Under the pieces are notes generated by a model. That model searched no databases. It had not been told where the DNA came from and saw nothing but the letters and a program-made list of their open reading frames with translations. A stretch of DNA of 64,000 nt from an uncultured Litoreibacter sp. (GTDB lineage Bacteria > Pseudomonadota > Alphaproteobacteria > Rhodobacterales > Rhodobacteraceae). Made by a program: the position numbers and the translations under genes. Location of the stretch: the NCBI GenBank assembly GCA_947494435.1, contig CANLUY010000002.1, positions 1,054,001-1,118,000 of the forward strand, given 5' to 3'. Each line of letters starts with the position of its first letter. The first letter of the stretch is position 1. Positions 46,801 through 55,904 of this stretch are shown here, piece after piece.

Positions 46801-47144
46801 TCATCAGGGCTCCACTTACCAAAGGCTTGCGCCTCCTGATAAACCGCGTCAACACCGCCTGCATGCTCTGACAAAGCAACTTCTGTCAGCTGACCATCTG
46901 ACGACAGGAACAAATCATTGTCACCCTCGAAAAACCCTTTGAGCCGCAGCGTGCGTCCATCAGCCAACTCAATGACCAGAACTTCACCATCGCGCGCATA
47001 TTCTACCGCCTGGAATCTGCGGATGTTGATTGATACATCCTCACCGCTTCCAACGTTGATTGCCGCTTGACCATTAATGTCCTGAAACATTCCACGGCGG
47101 ATGCTTCCATCCTCGCCGCGGACTACGAATTCAATCGCGTCCAT
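43827..47144 (-). CDS. Large Ig-repeat adhesin secreted by type I system (BapA/LapA-like)
   Basis: 1105 residues, no N-terminal signal. Residues 1-130 resemble the BapA prefix domain (FVVRGEDGSIRRGMFQDING, SINIRRFQAVEYARDG). Residues 142-185 are a Gly/Ala-rich hydrophobic stretch, then a Pro/Glu linker. Residues 204-905 hold seven Ig-like repeats of about 100 residues, each starting near a DT motif. The C-terminal part (906-1105) ends in VYTLGAGSLIIDSDISVNP, as in type I secretion signals, without RTX nonapeptides. It is likely a surface or biofilm adhesin. First gene of an operon with TolC-like, ABC and HlyD genes. Confidence 0.9.
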   Translation of the reverse strand: MDAIEFVVRGEDGSIRRGMFQDINGQAAINVGSGEDVSINIRRFQAVEYARDGEVLVIELADGRTLRLKGFFEGDNDLFLSSDGQLTEVALSEHAGGVDAVYQEAQAFGKWSPDDTLFFTGGPDVDTIIAADAVNETPTMLAAPILAGLGGLGGGGLAAGAAAVGGLGLVAAGTGGGGGGAAPAADEQPPADEPTAETPDAPVDTTAPALAVTQGTVNVGHLFNDPDHSDGVELAGTSEPGALINVTVGGKLEEVVTAPDGTWAVVFDPADVEGGEYTKEVVVTATDPAGNTTTLTETIEVDTVTTVTLAEIDGAAAGSGATINAVGHADGVTMSGMGEVGASVTIEVAGGPTATTTVDADGKWSIDFPAGEIATGEYSSGVTITAIDAAGNTATTTGTMIVDTITNVSITGNSAGADGVVNEVENQSPTELTGSAQANSTVVVTLTDAVGTVLGTQTTTSDGAGQWGVSYPVGTFPAGEYDVTVTAVATDANGNSQTAVATLPVDTITHVDLTTIDGDAVNSGAVINAAERADGVTMSGTGEPNGAITVTVPGGGTATTTVNANGLWSVNFAPGDIPQGETSVPVTVSIVGDAGNTATSTQVMEIDTVTRVEITDNNAGPDGVYNNVEAGREVTINGTAQANASVEVTLRNAAGDFLGTTTTIANGSGLWVANFPANSLPGGEYGVNVTAQATDTAGNTASETSTFDVDTVANIAVNNGSQDDGGVINIVEAGDGVILTGTTEANATVSVNFAGSTRSVQADGVGNWSAGFAASDIPMGVETTLPITATFTDAAGNTASASGSVGVDTIVRNLGVQAATGDGVIDASEAGSGFTLAGTTEQGAQSVSVAFGNGAARNAAIDAAGNWTITFGPNDIPQGEYDTTITVTTVDKNDNTDSVTSPVHVDTALPDAPVVISYTEYTRGDAGVSGIGTEINDDITGISKVSDTGQVSNVSYSANTLSEIPGVRDGEMQFTFNERIPNGSHLVVNAEDGVGNENATLVVLDEAGTNAVNTTSTGLDQFDIGSIDLSIANDSVLTLTEADLLAMSGVSDTLIVHGAADDVVHAAGIVATGATETIGDQVYDVYTLGAGSLIIDSDISVNPVI
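44430..46535 (-). repeat. Seven tandem Ig-like repeats in the adhesin
   Basis: Starts at residues 204, 302, 403, 506, 607, 710 and 808 by the DT(V/I/T)-x motif. Repeat lengths in order are 98, 101, 103, 101, 103, 98 and 98 residues. Repeats 2 and 4 are alike (IDG...INA...ADGVTMSG), and 3 and 5 are alike (NSAGADGV / NNAGPDGV, then AQAN). The pair 2-3 is therefore duplicated as 4-5: 612 bp each at 45630-46241 and 45018-45629. Confidence 0.85.
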
Positions 47145-47356
47145 TCTTACTCTCCGCCTCGATGACTGCGCATCTTTTTGTGCACTAGTCTTTTTATAAT
47201 TGCCGCCACCCTACCCTAGGGCAGGCGGAAACACCAAGCGAAAAATAGCCGATTTAGTAGTCGGGCGCGGGGAATCCACATGGATTATTGTCAGAACCTA
47301 GCCAAAACCCGTAAGACCATACGGTCCCGAAGTCAGATAAGCCAAAAACACGCATG

Positions 47357-48322
47357 CTAGCGTGCGAGGGTCAATCCAGCAGGATCATCCGTGCCTAAGA
47401 TGCGATAGCAAGACGCCTCACCAGTCATTGCGGGCACAAAGCTATGAGACAGGCCCGGCGGAATTGCGCAGGTGTCGCCCGGATTCAAGACCGTTTGACC
47501 GCCATCCCACGTCAACCGCCAATGGCCGCGCATCGGCATCAGCACTTCGTTTGTTTCACACACATAAGCGTCAGAAGGTAACGAGTCCCGTGACAACAGC
47601 TCGACATCGAAACCGGGTCGATCCCGCAACATCGCTTCCGGGCCGATCACCTTGGCAGGCTGGCGATCAGACAATGCCATCATATCGTAATATCGCGCCA
47701 CGTAATGCGGCACGACATCATGCGTCGTCGGCTCAGGATACGTCTTCAACTCCTCTTCCGAAAGCACCGGCATGGGTTCAACCCCATCTGACAAGGCCTC
47801 GCCCTTTTTTGTGTCATACAGTTTGCCGTTCGCACCCAAGACCAAACCATGATCCTGCGCGTCTTCGATGACTTGAGGGGCCCAAGTCACACCACCACCA
47901 GCGTCATCCCCCCCAAGGATCGCCATAATCATCCCGTAATCCGTTCCGATATTTTCAAACCCGCGGAAAATGCCAGTTGGGATGTTGAAAATGTCGCCCT
48001 CGTTCAGGATCACCTCACCTGCGTTCCCCCACCGCCCCCAAAAGAAACGCCAGCGGCCTTTCAGGACAAAAAACACCTCAGCCGTCCTGTGGGAATGCAA
48101 GGAGTTGCGGCATTTCGGAGGTTGGCCAGCAGCGCCGATGTTAAACCCTATCTTATCTGCAATATGCACATGCTGATCCGGGCTTTCCGATACTCCGCCG
48201 CCAATAATTGTGAAGTTTTCCTTCTGATCACTGCCCGGCGTATGCGCATCAATAAATGCTGTCTTACAAGGGATCAGATCACCGTAGCGAACAATACGGG
48301 CATTCATTTCTTCGGCTGTCAT
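47357..48322 (-). CDS. Two-cupin domain protein of unknown function
   Basis: 321 residues, two cupin barrels. The first (about 70-135) has the metal-site pattern HSHRTAEVFFVLKGRW and then GDIFNIPTGIFRGF; the second (about 235-310) has ETNEVLMPMRGHWRLTWDGG and GDTCAIPPGLSHSF with fewer His. The layout resembles gentisate dioxygenase-type bicupins but I do not assign a reaction. ATG at 48320-48322. Not clearly in an operon: the GNAT gene ends 88 bp upstream on the same strand. Confidence 0.75.
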   Translation of the reverse strand: MTAEEMNARIVRYGDLIPCKTAFIDAHTPGSDQKENFTIIGGGVSESPDQHVHIADKIGFNIGAAGQPPKCRNSLHSHRTAEVFFVLKGRWRFFWGRWGNAGEVILNEGDIFNIPTGIFRGFENIGTDYGMIMAILGGDDAGGGVTWAPQVIEDAQDHGLVLGANGKLYDTKKGEALSDGVEPMPVLSEEELKTYPEPTTHDVVPHYVARYYDMMALSDRQPAKVIGPEAMLRDRPGFDVELLSRDSLPSDAYVCETNEVLMPMRGHWRLTWDGGQTVLNPGDTCAIPPGLSHSFVPAMTGEASCYRILGTDDPAGLTLAR

Positions 48323-48410
48323 CTCGTAAGATCCTTTGAAAACTCAAACAGACTTTGCCGCTCCACCCTATTGAAGGTGAATACGTATTCAAGCCTTATT
48401 TTCGTAAGGT

Positions 48411-48914
48411 TCAGAGCTGCCGATGCAAGACCACGCGATCGTGCCCGTCGCCCTGCCCGTCATCCGGCGCATCCCGGAAATGGACAAATCCATTGCGCTG
48501 CCAGAACCGCATTGCATCGGGATTTTGTGTAAACACGGCCAGTTTAAGCGTTTCAGCGCCTGATGATCGGGCAAGCCTTATCAATTCACGCAGGACAGTC
48601 GTTCCGATGCCTTTACTGCGCATATTCTCCGCCACAAGTAAAAGCCCGACATACCATTCGGTCTGCGTTTCATATCCCGGTGAGACCCCCAACAAGCCAT
48701 CAAGCGACCCGTCTGGCTGCTCCACCCCAAACATCAAAACATCGTCTTTGGTTCTGCCCGGTGGGATATCGTTAAAGAAACCCATAACCCAATCTGCGTC
48801 GGGTTCACGTCCGGCTTCCATCAGAACGTAATCCCGTGCACGCTCTGCGCAGCTCAGCACGCGCGCACTATCGGCTTCCGCGTTGAGAAGCGTGAGTGTC
48901 CAATCATTCGTCAT
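48411..48914 (-). CDS. GNAT-family N-acetyltransferase
   Basis: 167 residues. The acetyl-CoA loop is visible as LLVAENMRSKGIGTTVL (Q/R-x-x-G-x-G/A type), with a preceding beta strand ETQTEWYVGLLLV and the later NPDAMRFWQRNGF typical of GNATs. The substrate is unknown. It starts 17 bp after the dipeptide ATPase stop, so it is probably the last gene of that operon, which would fit modification of an imported peptide or amino compound. Confidence 0.85.
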   Translation of the reverse strand: MTNDWTLTLLNAEADSARVLSCAERARDYVLMEAGREPDADWVMGFFNDIPPGRTKDDVLMFGVEQPDGSLDGLLGVSPGYETQTEWYVGLLLVAENMRSKGIGTTVLRELIRLARSSGAETLKLAVFTQNPDAMRFWQRNGFVHFRDAPDDGQGDGHDRVVLHRQL

Positions 48915-48931
48915 TGTTTCTTATGCCACTT

Positions 48932-50527
48932 TCAAGACCTGCCAATATCAATCCCGTCCAAATCGGGAAGCTTCGGCACAGCATCAATCAACGCCTGTGT
49001 ATAGGGATGGTGCGGGGTGTCAAAAACATCTTCGGTTGCGCCTTCTTCGACAATTTTCCCTGCCTTCATCACCAACACCCTGTCAGTGATTGACCGGACC
49101 ACCGAAAGATCGTGACTGATGAACAAGTATGTCAACCCGAACCGTTTGGACAAATCCGCCAGCAGGTCCAGGATTTGTGCACGGATCGACACGTCCAGCG
49201 CAGAGACCGCTTCATCCAGAATAATCAGTTCCGGCCTGATGATTAGCGCGCGCGCAATCGCGATACGTTGGCGTTGTCCACCAGAAAACTCGTGAATATA
49301 CTTCACCTTATCTGACGGAGTTAACCCAACGGAGGTCAAAGCGACTTCGATCTCCTCATCGGTAGCAGTACGACCTAACAAGTAGAACGGCTCTGCGACC
49401 AACCGCCCAACTTTGTGCCGCGGATTGAATGAGCTGTAAGGATCCTGAAATACGACCTGCATCTTTCGCCGCACTGAAAGATCGGCCTGACGACCGCTCA
49501 ACACCGGCGATCCGTCAAGCGTGATGACGCCGCCTTGTAACGGCTCTAGCCCCAAGATTGCCCGCGTCAGGGTAGACTTGCCGCACCCGCTCTCACCAAC
49601 GAGACCAAGGCTTTCCCCGCGCTTGATCTCAAAGCTGACGTTATCGACCGCAACGAACCGTTTCGGCGCACCGAAAATAGCCTTGCGCGGCAACGCGTAG
49701 CTACGGGTCACGTTTTCAACCCTAAGCAGCGCCGCATCTGCTTTGGCCTCAGTACGGTCAGGCTGGTGCGAAGACGCTGCAAACAATGCTTTCGTGTAGG
49801 GATGCGTCATGTCTCGATAGAGCGTTGCGCCCTCACCCTGCTCCACCACGACACCGTTGCGCATGATTGTTATGTGATCCGCCAATCCACTAACGACAGC
49901 CAGATCATGCGTAATCAGCATGACACCCATCCCGTCTTCATCGACCAGCTTACGGATCAGCGACAGAATTTCCGCTTGTGTTGTGACATCAAGCGCGGTT
50001 GTCGGCTCATCGGCGATCAGTAACTTCGGCCGTAAGGCAATAGCCATAGCGATCACAACGCGCTGACGTTGACCGCCTGACAACTCGTGAGGAAACCGTG
50101 ACATCGGAAATGTGTCAGCAGGCAATTCGCAGCGCTCCAATGCGTCTTGCGCCCGTCGCATCGCTTCCGCCTGAGAAACGTTTTCATGAATCAGCACAGT
50201 TTCAGCCACTTGCGCCCCAATGGTCATCAACGGGTTAAGCGCCGTCATCGGTTCTTGAAACACCATCCCAACCCGTTCGCCGCGCATCGCACAAAGAGCG
50301 GCTTCATCAGCGTGCAACACGTCCTGCCCATCGAGCCGCAATTCCCCTGAACAGGTCGCTCCGTCGGGCAGCAACTGCATGACAGAAAAGGCCGTCATTG
50401 ACTTGCCAGACCCGCTTTCTCCAATCACCCCATGGATTTCACCCGGCTCGATCGACAAGGAGACCCTTTCCAAGATCTGCGTACCGTGAATGGACAGCGA
50501 CAGGTTGCTTATGCTCAGCAAACTCAT
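48932..50527 (-). CDS. Dipeptide-type ABC importer ATPase, two fused domains (DppD-DppF)
   Basis: 531 residues with two nucleotide-binding domains. First: Walker [11 protein letters not shown], signature [15 protein letters not shown]. Second: Walker [11 protein letters not shown], signature [15 protein letters not shown]. Both have intact Walker B ([12 protein letters not shown] and [12 protein letters not shown]; Glu-Ala instead of Glu-Pro in the second). It powers uptake with the two permeases encoded just upstream. The ATG at 50525-50527 overlaps the permease stop (ATGA). Confidence 0.94.
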   Translation of the reverse strand: MSLLSISNLSLSIHGTQILERVSLSIEPGEIHGVIGESGSGKSMTAFSVMQLLPDGATCSGELRLDGQDVLHADEAALCAMRGERVGMVFQEPMTALNPLMTIGAQVAETVLIHENVSQAEAMRRAQDALERCELPADTFPMSRFPHELSGGQRQRVVIAMAIALRPKLLIADEPTTALDVTTQAEILSLIRKLVDEDGMGVMLITHDLAVVSGLADHITIMRNGVVVEQGEGATLYRDMTHPYTKALFAASSHQPDRTEAKADAALLRVENVTRSYALPRKAIFGAPKRFVAVDNVSFEIKRGESLGLVGESGCGKSTLTRAILGLEPLQGGVITLDGSPVLSGRQADLSVRRKMQVVFQDPYSSFNPRHKVGRLVAEPFYLLGRTATDEEIEVALTSVGLTPSDKVKYIHEFSGGQRQRIAIARALIIRPELIILDEAVSALDVSIRAQILDLLADLSKRFGLTYLFISHDLSVVRSITDRVLVMKAGKIVEEGATEDVFDTPHHPYTQALIDAVPKLPDLDGIDIGRS

Positions 50528-51336
50528 CGCGCTACCCGCCTCAGCTTCGGGTCAAGCAGGTCTCGCAAACCGTCACCTGCAAGGTTAAGACCCAAGACCG
50601 TCAGCAGGATCGCGAAGCCCGGAAATAGCGTGATATGAGGCGCCAACATAAACAGCGTTTGGCTTTCTGCGAGCATCCGACCCCAGCTGGGTGTTGGTGG
50701 CTGCGCGCCGAGGCCGACATAGGACAAGGCAGCCTCAGCCAGAATGCCCAATGAGAACTGAATGGTCCCCTGCACAATTAGCAGGTTCATCAGGTTTGGC
50801 AGGATATGCTCGAACGAGATACGCGCCGCCCCTTTTCCCGAAACGCGCGCTGCCAAAACGTAATCCCGCGTCCAAAGCGACAGCGCCGCCCCGCGTGTCA
50901 CACGCGCAAAAACGGGAATGTTGAAAATCCCGATTGCGATAATGGCATTGAAGGCAGATGGGCCATAAACGGCAGTAATCATGATCGCAATCAACAGCGA
51001 CGGGAACGCGAAGATAAGATCATTCGAGCGCATGATGATTTCGTCAAGGACACTGCCGTTCCACGCAGCGGCGGTCAGCCCTAATGGGACACCCAACCCG
51101 ATCCCAATCCCAACCGCTACGATAGCAACCGCAATTGAGGTTCGCGCGCCGACCATGATCATCGACAAAATATCACGGCCGTATTGATCCGTTCCAAACC
51201 AATGATCGCCATTGGGAGGTTTCAGCTTATTGGTGATCTCCAAAACGGTGTGATCATAGGGCGTCCAGACGAAAGAAACCAAAGCCCCCAAGACAAATAA
51301 TGCTGTCAAAGCAATGCCTAGCACAAGGTTTCTCAT
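50524..51336 (-). CDS. Dipeptide-type ABC importer permease (DppC-like)
   Basis: 270 residues, six membrane helices. HWFGTDQYGRDILSMIMVGA is the DppC/OppC N-terminal signature and EHILPNLMNLLIVQGTIQ the EAA-type coupling loop. The ATG at 51334-51336 overlaps the DppB stop (ATGA). Forms the membrane heterodimer with DppB. Confidence 0.94.
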   Translation of the reverse strand: MRNLVLGIALTALFVLGALVSFVWTPYDHTVLEITNKLKPPNGDHWFGTDQYGRDILSMIMVGARTSIAVAIVAVGIGIGLGVPLGLTAAAWNGSVLDEIIMRSNDLIFAFPSLLIAIMITAVYGPSAFNAIIAIGIFNIPVFARVTRGAALSLWTRDYVLAARVSGKGAARISFEHILPNLMNLLIVQGTIQFSLGILAEAALSYVGLGAQPPTPSWGRMLAESQTLFMLAPHITLFPGFAILLTVLGLNLAGDGLRDLLDPKLRRVAR

Positions 51337-52280
51337 GTTCTGTCTTTCAATCTCGGATCAACCCAAACATAGGCCAGATCGACAAGGAAATTGACGACGA
51401 TCACCGCAAAAACGAGCAACATCACAACGCTCTCCACCACAATCAGATCGCGTTGTGAAATGGCCTGAAACACTAAGCGCCCGAGCCCCGGCAGGAAGAA
51501 AACGTTCTCGATGATGATTGCGCCCGCCAATAGGAAAGAAAGCTGCAACCCGATGATCGTAAGCACAGGAATGAGCGCGTTGCGCAGCGCATGGCGCCGC
51601 AAAGCCTGTCGCTTTGTTAGCCCCTTCGCGCGCGACGTACGGATGTAATCCTCCGACAAAGTATCAAGTAGTGAGGACCGCATCACCCGCGCAAGTATTG
51701 AGGCTTGTGGAAGCGCCAACGCAATCGCGGGGACAGTAAGTGCCTTAATGGCAACCAAAAAACCAGCGTCCCAACCGGGAAAGCCACCCGCTGAAAACCA
51801 GCGCAGATTGATCGCAAAGATCAAGACCATGATCATTGCAAACCAAAAGTTCGGTATCGCTACGCCAAGCTGCGTACCCCCCATCACCGCGACGTCTGTC
51901 AAAGAGCCTCGCTTGGTTGCGGCAAGAATACCCACTGGGAATGCGATGACGACGGTCAGGATCAAAGCATAAAGCGCCAAAGGAAGAGAGATCACCAACC
52001 GCTCCGCCACGATCTCGGACACAGGCGAGCGGTACGTATAGGAAATTCCCAAATCCCCGGTTACCAGCCCAGTGACCCAAGACAAATACCGCTCGGCTTT
52101 TGTTGCGTTCAGCCCGAGCTCTTCCCGCAGCGCTTCCAATGTCTCAGGCTGCGCGTTGATCCCAAGCATAAAGGACGCGGGATCGCCGGGTACAACTTCA
52201 AGCGTGAAGAAAATCACAAGGCTCGCCACGATCAAAGAGATCAGAAGCGAGCCAAGTCTTTTCAATGCATAGCGCAGCAT
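51333..52280 (-). CDS. Dipeptide-type ABC importer permease (DppB-like)
   Basis: 315 residues, six membrane helices. N-terminal LRYALKRLGSLLISLIVASL, then EVVPGDPASFMLG; the EAA loop is LRRHALRNALIPVLTIIGLQ. ATG at 52278-52280, 21 bp after the binding-protein stop. Typical member of the family. Confidence 0.94.
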   Translation of the reverse strand: MLRYALKRLGSLLISLIVASLVIFFTLEVVPGDPASFMLGINAQPETLEALREELGLNATKAERYLSWVTGLVTGDLGISYTYRSPVSEIVAERLVISLPLALYALILTVVIAFPVGILAATKRGSLTDVAVMGGTQLGVAIPNFWFAMIMVLIFAINLRWFSAGGFPGWDAGFLVAIKALTVPAIALALPQASILARVMRSSLLDTLSEDYIRTSRAKGLTKRQALRRHALRNALIPVLTIIGLQLSFLLAGAIIIENVFFLPGLGRLVFQAISQRDLIVVESVVMLLVFAVIVVNFLVDLAYVWVDPRLKDRT

Positions 52281-52301
52281 GGTTTTGGCCGCGCGCCGTT
52301 C

Positions 52302-53771
52302 TTATTCAGCCCAGCTGACAGCCGTCAAATCGACCGCCTGTGTCGGCGCGTTGGGCCAGATTCCATTGAGGTCAGAACTCACCACCGAAGTAAGTGCTAA
52401 CTGGAAAAGATACGCATTTACATAGTCTTCCGAGATGATCTTCTGAGCACCCTGCATCATTTCGGTTCGCTTTGCAGGATCATTCTCGACATCCAGTTCT
52501 GCAATCAGCTTTTGAAAATCAGCATTGTCATACTGGAAGTAATATTCAGGCCGCGCGTAGATGCCGATATCCATCGGCTCCGTATGGCTTACGATCGTCA
52601 GACCGTAGTCATATCCTTTAAAGGCTTGCTCCAACCACTGAGCCCATTCCAGATTGCTGATCTCTGTTTCAATCCCAACTTCGCGCAACTGTGCGGCTAT
52701 GATCTCCCCACCGCGCCGCGCGTAGGAAGGCGGCGGAAGTTTCAGTGTTGTTGTGAAGCCATCGGCAAATCCAGCCTCTGCCAGCAGTGCCTTGGCTTTT
52801 TCGGGGTCATATTCGGAATTGCCCGTCAGATCGACATAGGCCGGATTATGCGGCGCGAAGTGCGACCCGATGGGTGTCCCGTAGCCAAACATTGCTCCGT
52901 CAATGATGGCAGAGCGGTCAATTGCATGGCTGACCGCTTGACGCACAAGCTTGTTGTCGAAGGGCGGCAACTTGTTGTTCATCGCCATGATCGTTTCGCC
53001 CTCGGTATTCCCAGCCAAAACGGTGAAACGCGGATCGGCTTCGAATTGAGCGAGGTTTTCTGGAGCAGGATAGCCGTAGAACGCATCGATATCTTCGGCC
53101 ATCATCGCGGCAAAAGCTGCTGTCGGGTCGGAGATGAACTTGAACGTCGCACCATCCAGCTTTGCTGGCGTTCCCCAGTAGCCATCATTGCGGGTCAATG
53201 TGATGCTGTCACCCTGCTTCCAGTCGGCGAATGTGAAGGCGCCAGTCCCCACCGGGTTTGACTTGATCGTCTCAATGCTTTCAGGCGCGACGATGACAGC
53301 GTCACCCCATGCCATGTTGAACAGAAAGTTACCTTGCGGTTTCGAGAGAGTGACTTTGACAGTCGTATCATCCTGCGCGGCGACGCTCACGATGTTTGCA
53401 AACAAGGCTTTTTGCGCGTTTACACTGTCTTCAGCCCGCGCGCGATCGAGGGAAAAAACCACGTCTGACGCGTCCAAGTCTGTGCCATCATGGAATTTTA
53501 CGCCAGCGCGCAGATTGAACGTATAGGTCAGACCGTCTTCAGAGATATCCCAGCTTTCAGCCAGACCAGGGTTGACCGATCCGTCTGAACCAAAGCGCGT
53601 AAGCCCTTCAAATACATTGGAATACAGGACTTGATCAATTGCACCCGCCGCTGCCGAGGTCGGGTCAAGATGAGGAGGTTCCAATTGCAAGCCAACCGTT
53701 ACGTCTTTTGCAATTGCAGCGCCTGTCATCAAGGCAGCAGCTGTTACCGTCCCCAAAAGCAAATGGTTCAT
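52302..53771 (-). CDS. Dipeptide/nickel-type ABC importer substrate-binding protein (DppA-like)
   Basis: 489 residues. Signal peptide MNHLLLGTVTAAALMTGAAIA, no lipobox, then SBP family 5 features: AESWDISEDGLTYTFNLRAG VKFHDGTDLDASDVVFSLDR, and the late AQKIISEDYVNAYLFQLA. Ligands of this family range over peptides, glutathione, sugars and opines; the M20 deacylase next door favours an N-acyl amino acid or peptide. ATG at 53769-53771. First transporter gene of the operon. Confidence 0.92.
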   Translation of the reverse strand: MNHLLLGTVTAAALMTGAAIAKDVTVGLQLEPPHLDPTSAAAGAIDQVLYSNVFEGLTRFGSDGSVNPGLAESWDISEDGLTYTFNLRAGVKFHDGTDLDASDVVFSLDRARAEDSVNAQKALFANIVSVAAQDDTTVKVTLSKPQGNFLFNMAWGDAVIVAPESIETIKSNPVGTGAFTFADWKQGDSITLTRNDGYWGTPAKLDGATFKFISDPTAAFAAMMAEDIDAFYGYPAPENLAQFEADPRFTVLAGNTEGETIMAMNNKLPPFDNKLVRQAVSHAIDRSAIIDGAMFGYGTPIGSHFAPHNPAYVDLTGNSEYDPEKAKALLAEAGFADGFTTTLKLPPPSYARRGGEIIAAQLREVGIETEISNLEWAQWLEQAFKGYDYGLTIVSHTEPMDIGIYARPEYYFQYDNADFQKLIAELDVENDPAKRTEMMQGAQKIISEDYVNAYLFQLALTSVVSSDLNGIWPNAPTQAVDLTAVSWAE

Positions 53772-53874
53772 GTGTCGTCCCTCTCAAAAGTAAATGCGTG
53801 TTGCGTGAAGTTTGAAGCGGAAACGCGCCGTAATCAAGCAACTTAGGGCAAGCTTGTGCTGACCAGCCCTAAAT

Positions 53875-55164
53875 CTAGGTCGGCATCAGCAGGTCGATCA
53901 GGCAGTGCCCCATGACCTTCGCGCTATCAAGCATATCGTTCACGTCGACGTATTCGTCAGGCTTGTGCGCCAGCTCAAGCAGACCCGGCCCATAAGCAAT
54001 GCAGTTCTTAAGACGACCGATCCGATCAATATGTTTCTGATCATAGGTTCCCGGGCTGACCACATATTCCGGGTCTTTACCCAACACATCTTCAATGGCT
54101 TTCGCCACACTGGTCACAACGGGCGCATCTTTCTCAGTCATAGTGGGAGAAACACTCCACATCTCATTGAGATCGTAAGAAAAGTTTGGTCGCTCGGCTT
54201 TGAGCTTTTCCAGCAGATTGACAACTTCGCCTCGAACTTCGTCCTCGCTTTCTTCGATCAAATACCGTCTATCTATGATCATCTTGGCGCGGTCAGGAAC
54301 ACAGGCTGACGGCAAACCGGTGAAGTCTGGCTCAGGTTCAGCCTGCCCGCCGTGAAAGCTGTTTATGTTCATCGTTGATTGCCGCGCACCTTCCGGCACT
54401 ACCGGCATCTCGGTATGCTTGCGCGCCAGAGCCGGATACAAGCTGTCCTCCATCTCCTGCAGGACCGCGCCCATGTGCCGGACGGCACAGTCGCCAAGAA
54501 ATGGCATTGACCCGTGTGCAATCTCGCCATGGGTTTCAATCTCAGCCCACCAAACCCCGCGGTGTCCAAGGCAAATGCGATCTTTCTGCAGGGGCTCGGG
54601 AATGATGACGTGATCGACATGCTTGAAATGACCTTTTTCAGCCAAATAGGCGACACCGCCGTAGCCGCCAGTTTCTTCATCAGCGGTTCCCGATATTTCT
54701 ATCGCCCCCTGAAAGTCAGGGCATTCCTCGATGAAAGCCTCAGCCGCAATGATTGAAGCGGCCAAGCCTCCCTTCATGTCACAAGTCCCACGTCCGTAAA
54801 TCTTGCCATCGATCAACTCGCCACCAAACGGATCGGTCGTCCAACCTTGGCCAACTTCAACGACATCGGTGTGACTGTTGAAATGCACACATTCCCCGGT
54901 TCCAGCCCCATCACGACGGGCCACAATATTCCAGCGCGGATATTTCTTACTGTCCCCCGGCGTGCCTTCCGCGCGGATCAATTGGACTTCAAAACCTGAC
55001 ATGCCGAGGCGTTCTGCCAGATAGCCACAAATCTCGCGATAATTCTCACCCGGAGGGTTGAGAGTGGGGATGCGGACGAGGTCTTGTGTCAGCGCAATTA
55101 AGTCATCCCGCTTGCCGTCGAGACGCCTTGCTAGACTATCAAAGATTTTGGCCTTGTCGCGCAT
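53875..55164 (-). CDS. M20 metallopeptidase, ArgE/DapE-type deacylase
   Basis: 429 residues from the ATG at 55162-55164, with GGGAAGAG upstream; the longer reading to 55242 is not supported. Di-zinc motifs: HFNSHTDVVEVG (His and bridging Asp), GRGTCDMKGGLAA, ADEETGGYGG (Glu base) and YVVSPGTYDQKHI for the last His. It hydrolyses an N-acyl amino acid or similar amide in the cytoplasm. 103 bp upstream of the dipeptide-type transporter on the same strand, so import and hydrolysis probably go together. Confidence 0.9.
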   Translation of the reverse strand: MRDKAKIFDSLARRLDGKRDDLIALTQDLVRIPTLNPPGENYREICGYLAERLGMSGFEVQLIRAEGTPGDSKKYPRWNIVARRDGAGTGECVHFNSHTDVVEVGQGWTTDPFGGELIDGKIYGRGTCDMKGGLAASIIAAEAFIEECPDFQGAIEISGTADEETGGYGGVAYLAEKGHFKHVDHVIIPEPLQKDRICLGHRGVWWAEIETHGEIAHGSMPFLGDCAVRHMGAVLQEMEDSLYPALARKHTEMPVVPEGARQSTMNINSFHGGQAEPEPDFTGLPSACVPDRAKMIIDRRYLIEESEDEVRGEVVNLLEKLKAERPNFSYDLNEMWSVSPTMTEKDAPVVTSVAKAIEDVLGKDPEYVVSPGTYDQKHIDRIGRLKNCIAYGPGLLELAHKPDEYVDVNDMLDSAKVMGHCLIDLLMPT

Positions 55165-55268
55165 TGTAGGTCTCTTCCCTTCCTGAGGTGTGGCCACGCT
55201 ACCGCGCCAGCCACACCGCAACAATAGTGTGGTGGCACACAATCAAAAGCTGCAATAGACTCAAGGCT

Positions 55269-55904
55269 ATGGAACACAGGCTGCCGCCCTCACCCATCCC
55301 TGATGTCATCGTTTGCCCGCATTGCGATGCGGCCTATAAACTTGCGCGCCCCGCACATGGCCAGCGGGCAGTTTGCGTGCGGTGCCATACCGTTCTTATT
55401 GCCCCTCGCTTCAAAGCAGGATTACAGATTATCGCGGTCTCAATCGCTGTCGTTATATTGGTGATCGCAGCAACCGTCTTTCCGTTCCTGACAATTCGGG
55501 CTGCAGGCGCATCAAACTCCGTCTCGATTATTGACGCGGCCTTGGCGTTCAGCGACGGCCCCCTCGTGGTCTTGTCGCTGTCTACGGCTGCATTGATCAT
55601 TTTCATTCCGCTCTTGCGCGTTTTGTTGGCGCTGTATGTCTTGGTGCCAGTTGTGCTTGACAAAATGCCAGCACGGGGATCGCGTCAGGCCTTTCGTCTC
55701 GCAGAGGCGCTGCGGCCTTGGTCGATGGCGGAAATCTTTGCCATCGGTGTCGCCGTAGCATTGGTCAAGATTACGGATCTGGCAGATGTCGCGTTTGGCG
55801 CGGCCTTCTGGATCTTCGCACTCGTCGTGTTGCTGGTCGTGATCCAAGACCGTTTCATGTGCCGCTGGACGGTTTGGAAATCACTCGACGGATTGCGCAA
55901 ATGA
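55269..55904 (+). CDS. pqiA: PqiA-like integral membrane protein, first half-length copy
   Basis: 211 residues. A Cys4 zinc ribbon at the start (CPHCDAAYKLARPAHGQRAV then CVRCHTVL) and four membrane helices, matching one half of E. coli PqiA (about 415 residues with two halves). The membrane part FPFLTIRAAGASNSVSIIDA and RVLLALYVLVPVVL is typical. ATG at 55269. The second half is encoded next, overlapping by ATGA. PqiA is the inner-membrane part of the PqiABC lipid-transport bridge. Confidence 0.92.
   Translation: MEHRLPPSPIPDVIVCPHCDAAYKLARPAHGQRAVCVRCHTVLIAPRFKAGLQIIAVSIAVVILVIAATVFPFLTIRAAGASNSVSIIDAALAFSDGPLVVLSLSTAALIIFIPLLRVLLALYVLVPVVLDKMPARGSRQAFRLAEALRPWSMAEIFAIGVAVALVKITDLADVAFGAAFWIFALVVLLVVIQDRFMCRWTVWKSLDGLRK

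Noticed and set aside
45615-46871. 418-codon plus-strand frame opposite the adhesin
   Set aside because: Produced by the Ig repeats read backwards; Arg-rich, periodic in step with the repeats, no start signal.
43827-47144. RTX toxin
   Set aside because: No GGxGxDxUx nonapeptides; the repeats are Ig-like.
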